64,000 nt of DNA from Drosophila pseudoobscura (lineage: Eukaryota > Arthropoda > Insecta > Diptera > Drosophilidae). This document shows positions 61,716 through 64,000 of the stretch, piece after piece. A program made the translations under genes and the position numbers. Below the pieces are notes generated by a model. It made no database searches and was not told the DNA's origin. It worked only from the letters and a program-made list of their open reading frames with translations. Each line of letters opens with the position of its first letter. Within the stretch, counting starts at the first letter, position 1. The stretch is taken from contig NC_046679.1 in the NCBI RefSeq assembly GCF_009870125.1, positions 23,870,001 to 23,934,000 on the forward strand, read 5' to 3'.

Positions 61716-64000
61716 GTAACTTGTTTGTCCCTCTTTCAACCATTTTCCCTGTTTCTACGCTTGTTCTGGGGCCCCAAAGAATAACAGAAACAACAACAGA
61801 GACGCAGAAAAAACAAGTAAAGAGGCCTCACGGCTGTTGGGGCTAAAAGATACCCTTTAATCGGATCTTGAACTGTGCAAAAAGAATCCACAAATATATA
61901 CATATTTATCCGATCGGCATAAGATTTGGCAAATAGATAGATAATAGTAGTGTTTATAACTCTACTTCACATGATAATAATATCTTAATGACTATGGATG
62001 CTGAAAATATTTCTTAATCTAAAAAAACTAAATTAATAAACATATAAAAAACACAATTTATATTAAAAGAATGTACATATGTATATTTAGAATATTAAAA
62101 TAATTTTGTGCTAAGGCCAAGTAAATAAATAAAGAAAGAAATAATCTTGGATCTGCTAACCAAAAATGGCATCTGACATATCTCCAAGATCCAAAAAAGC
62201 CTTCATCCAGTATTCCTCTTACCAATGCATACCTCCCCTCAGTGCTGTATGCCCTACCGCCGCCTTCGACTACAGGGCATGCAGCGCTATGACTCATTCG
62301 GCTGTAAAGCCATTCTCCAGAAACGCCGCTCACTCGTTTCCAGACTTCGGGCTGGCTGCTGCTGGCGTCTGTTCTGCTGCAGCGGCGCTGCCGCGACTGC
62401 AGATGGAAGTGCAGTTTAACTGTTTCTCTGCTTGATGTCTCTGCGCTGCGCTGCGCTGCGTTGCACTGCGCTTTGCTGTTTCCCACTGGAAAAAAATAGT
62501 GTAAATGAAGAGAGAGGCAGAAGCACGGGAGGGAGCAGAGCAGAGCCGTTGTATTTACTGCATTCTGACCTGCTGGGAGTTGAGAGCTGAACAATACAGC
62601 ATCATCCGATCCGAGTTCTCTTGAGAGATGTAATGCTTCCTCTTTGCTGGATGTGCTCTTTCCTCTCCCTCTCTCCACCTTTCTCTCTATCTATTTTCTG
62701 TTATATTTTGTACAAGTCATTAGCTTTAATTTACAAAAAAAAACCAATACAAATACCAAATACGCTTGGTTGTAGTTTCATTCATAAAGAAGTACCCTAA
62801 TATGGTATTTTCTAATAGATCATGGTCTCAAGCTCCCTTGAGATTTTCCCGAGCCTGTTCTACCTTCAGTTCCAATGTCTTTCTCTCAATCGCGATGATT
62901 CAACGCGATGAAATGGAAGTACTTCCTTAACCATAGGTCTGCCTTGGGGACTCCCTCTCTTGCGCCCTCTCTTGCGCCCTCTCTTTTTCCATTCCTATAG
63001 GAAATTCATCAACAAGATTGATCTGTTTTACCGCTCCATTGCGCTCAATGGAGCCCAACCCTTTTATTTTATTTTATTTTTTTTATCTGGGAACTTTCTT
63101 GGTGGGCCATTGATCCCCCCCGACCGGAACCCTACAACTTTTTCGAACTTCATTTGCCATCTTTATTTTGTTTGCTTTGCTATTATTTCTTCTTCTCTGG
63201 GTTGTTGATTGATTATGATTGATTAGCTTTGATCGATTCGATCTTTTTGGGGACTCTCGACTCGCGATGGCAATGTTTGATTTAACGCTTCGTTGATCTC
63301 TGAAATGGCCAGCGACTAATGGAGTTAGCTCTTAACTTGACTTAATAGAGGCTGGGTTATTGAATCATCTCAACGAAATGATTGTCCTCGAAGTACATAC
63401 ATATATTTTTGTTATTTGCTACCACTATACAATATTTGTATTTCTTTGCCCTGCAGTTCTGTATCATTTCTAGGGGTCACACAAATCGTTTTCGAAACCC
63501 CCTCTTTATGTGACCCATTTTCGGTTCTTTTGCAATGTCTCTCAATTATTTTCAAATTACCCGTACTTTCACCCCTCCACTAGATCATTGTTTCCTACCT
63601 TTCCCCCAGGAATGGGGCATGGGCAGGGGCAGGGGCCGGGCCAGGAGGGCAATCGTTTAAAAATGGAACTCGGACCCCAAACAATGACCGCAACTGTGTA
63701 GCAATTCGCTTCTCTTTCTCTGTGTGTGTGTCGTTGATGGAGCAATTTTCTGGAGCCTAAAACAAAGTCTAATTTTTGCAAAAAAAAAAAACTTTCTTTT
63801 TTTTTCAATTACACACAAAAGCCACGGTTGTTGTTCCTGTTTTAGTTTTTTTTTTTTTGCTTGGATCTGTGTTTTGGCCTTTGTTTAGCCTTCCCCCTCG
63901 GATGTGGGGGGAAAATCGAGAGCCATGGGTGGGGAGGCAATGTCAACAACAAGTACCAATACAATTTTTGCCACGCTTCGTAGCTACTGTAAAAACCAGT

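Larger units (their letters stand above)
57327..64000 (+). other. Long first coding intron of the CARD gene (open at the window end)
   Basis: No nested gene was recognised. It holds a (CATAC)n run at 58454-58494, a pyrimidine-rich block at about 59430-60760 with (CT)n at 60669-60692, a TGCGC pentamer run near 62441-62470, two copies of CTCTTGCGCCC near 62957-62980, poly-A and poly-T runs near 63780-63860, and one candidate exon at 61625-61715. Open frames in the CT-rich block are composition artefacts. Confidence 0.5.

Noticed and set aside
63601-63701. A possible exon beginning after TTTCCCCCAG at 63610 (Gly/Gln-rich frame starting MGHGQGQG).
   Set aside because: It is a G-rich simple repeat that ends in a stop with no donor, and there is no link to the CARD reading frame.
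1-64000. Search by eye for tRNA, rRNA, CRISPR-like arrays, operons or prokaryotic elements.
   Set aside because: None seen. The spaced repeats present are microsatellites, the 48-bp direct repeat and the tandem duplication. MicroRNA hairpins cannot be judged without folding.

Overview
The window is nuclear DNA from a fruit fly (Drosophila). Genes have short introns with GT-AG sites, metazoan TATA/Inr promoters, and the fly core-promoter words DRE (TATCGATA), CATCCCTA, CGGTCACACTG and GGTATATTT. Proteins include a complete Oskar, which is insect-specific. The divergence of Oskar and the DINE-1/SGM-like repeats suggest a species outside the melanogaster subgroup, perhaps the obscura group; the species itself is inference. 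I mapped every multi-exon gene by hand and checked that exon phases close.

Layout. 1-585: 5' end of Poc1 (-), cut by the window edge. 1437-1922: small secreted protein (+) behind a TATA/Inr promoter. 1923-9838: no gene seen. 9839-16802: three minus-strand genes, namely an Arb2/FAM172A-type alpha/beta hydrolase, an S1 serine-protease homologue and MBD-R2 of the NSL complex. 21123-24931: a secreted C-type lectin (+) with a 3-kb intron. 25745-27669: CTNNBL1 homologue (+), convergent with skap (28667-31874, -), the ADP-forming succinyl-CoA synthetase beta subunit.

33591-49302 is a two-copy direct tandem duplication with a period of 7859 bp. Each copy has a decayed minus-strand gene fragment, the 3' part of an unknown plus-strand gene, a complete 10-exon prominin-family five-pass membrane protein, a small two-exon minus-strand gene, and the distal part of the oskar 3'UTR. 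oskar itself (49651-51869, -) is single copy, so the upstream unit ends in an orphan oskar 3'UTR piece. The two prominins differ at about 21 residues and only one silent site. The changes cluster in two extracellular-loop patches, while introns and flanks are almost identical. This is the most striking signal in the window.

51870-56040 has no gene but holds microsatellites and a decayed Tc1-like transposon. From 56100 a plus-strand gene begins: a promoter-bearing repeat, a possible short 5' exon, then an exon encoding a Dlg5-like CARD region split by a Ser/Gly insert. Its first coding intron runs to the window end with simple repeats and a long pyrimidine-rich block. A dispersed repeat of about 220 bp carrying core-promoter motifs lies upstream of MBD-R2, skap and the CARD gene, each time in the same orientation relative to the gene.
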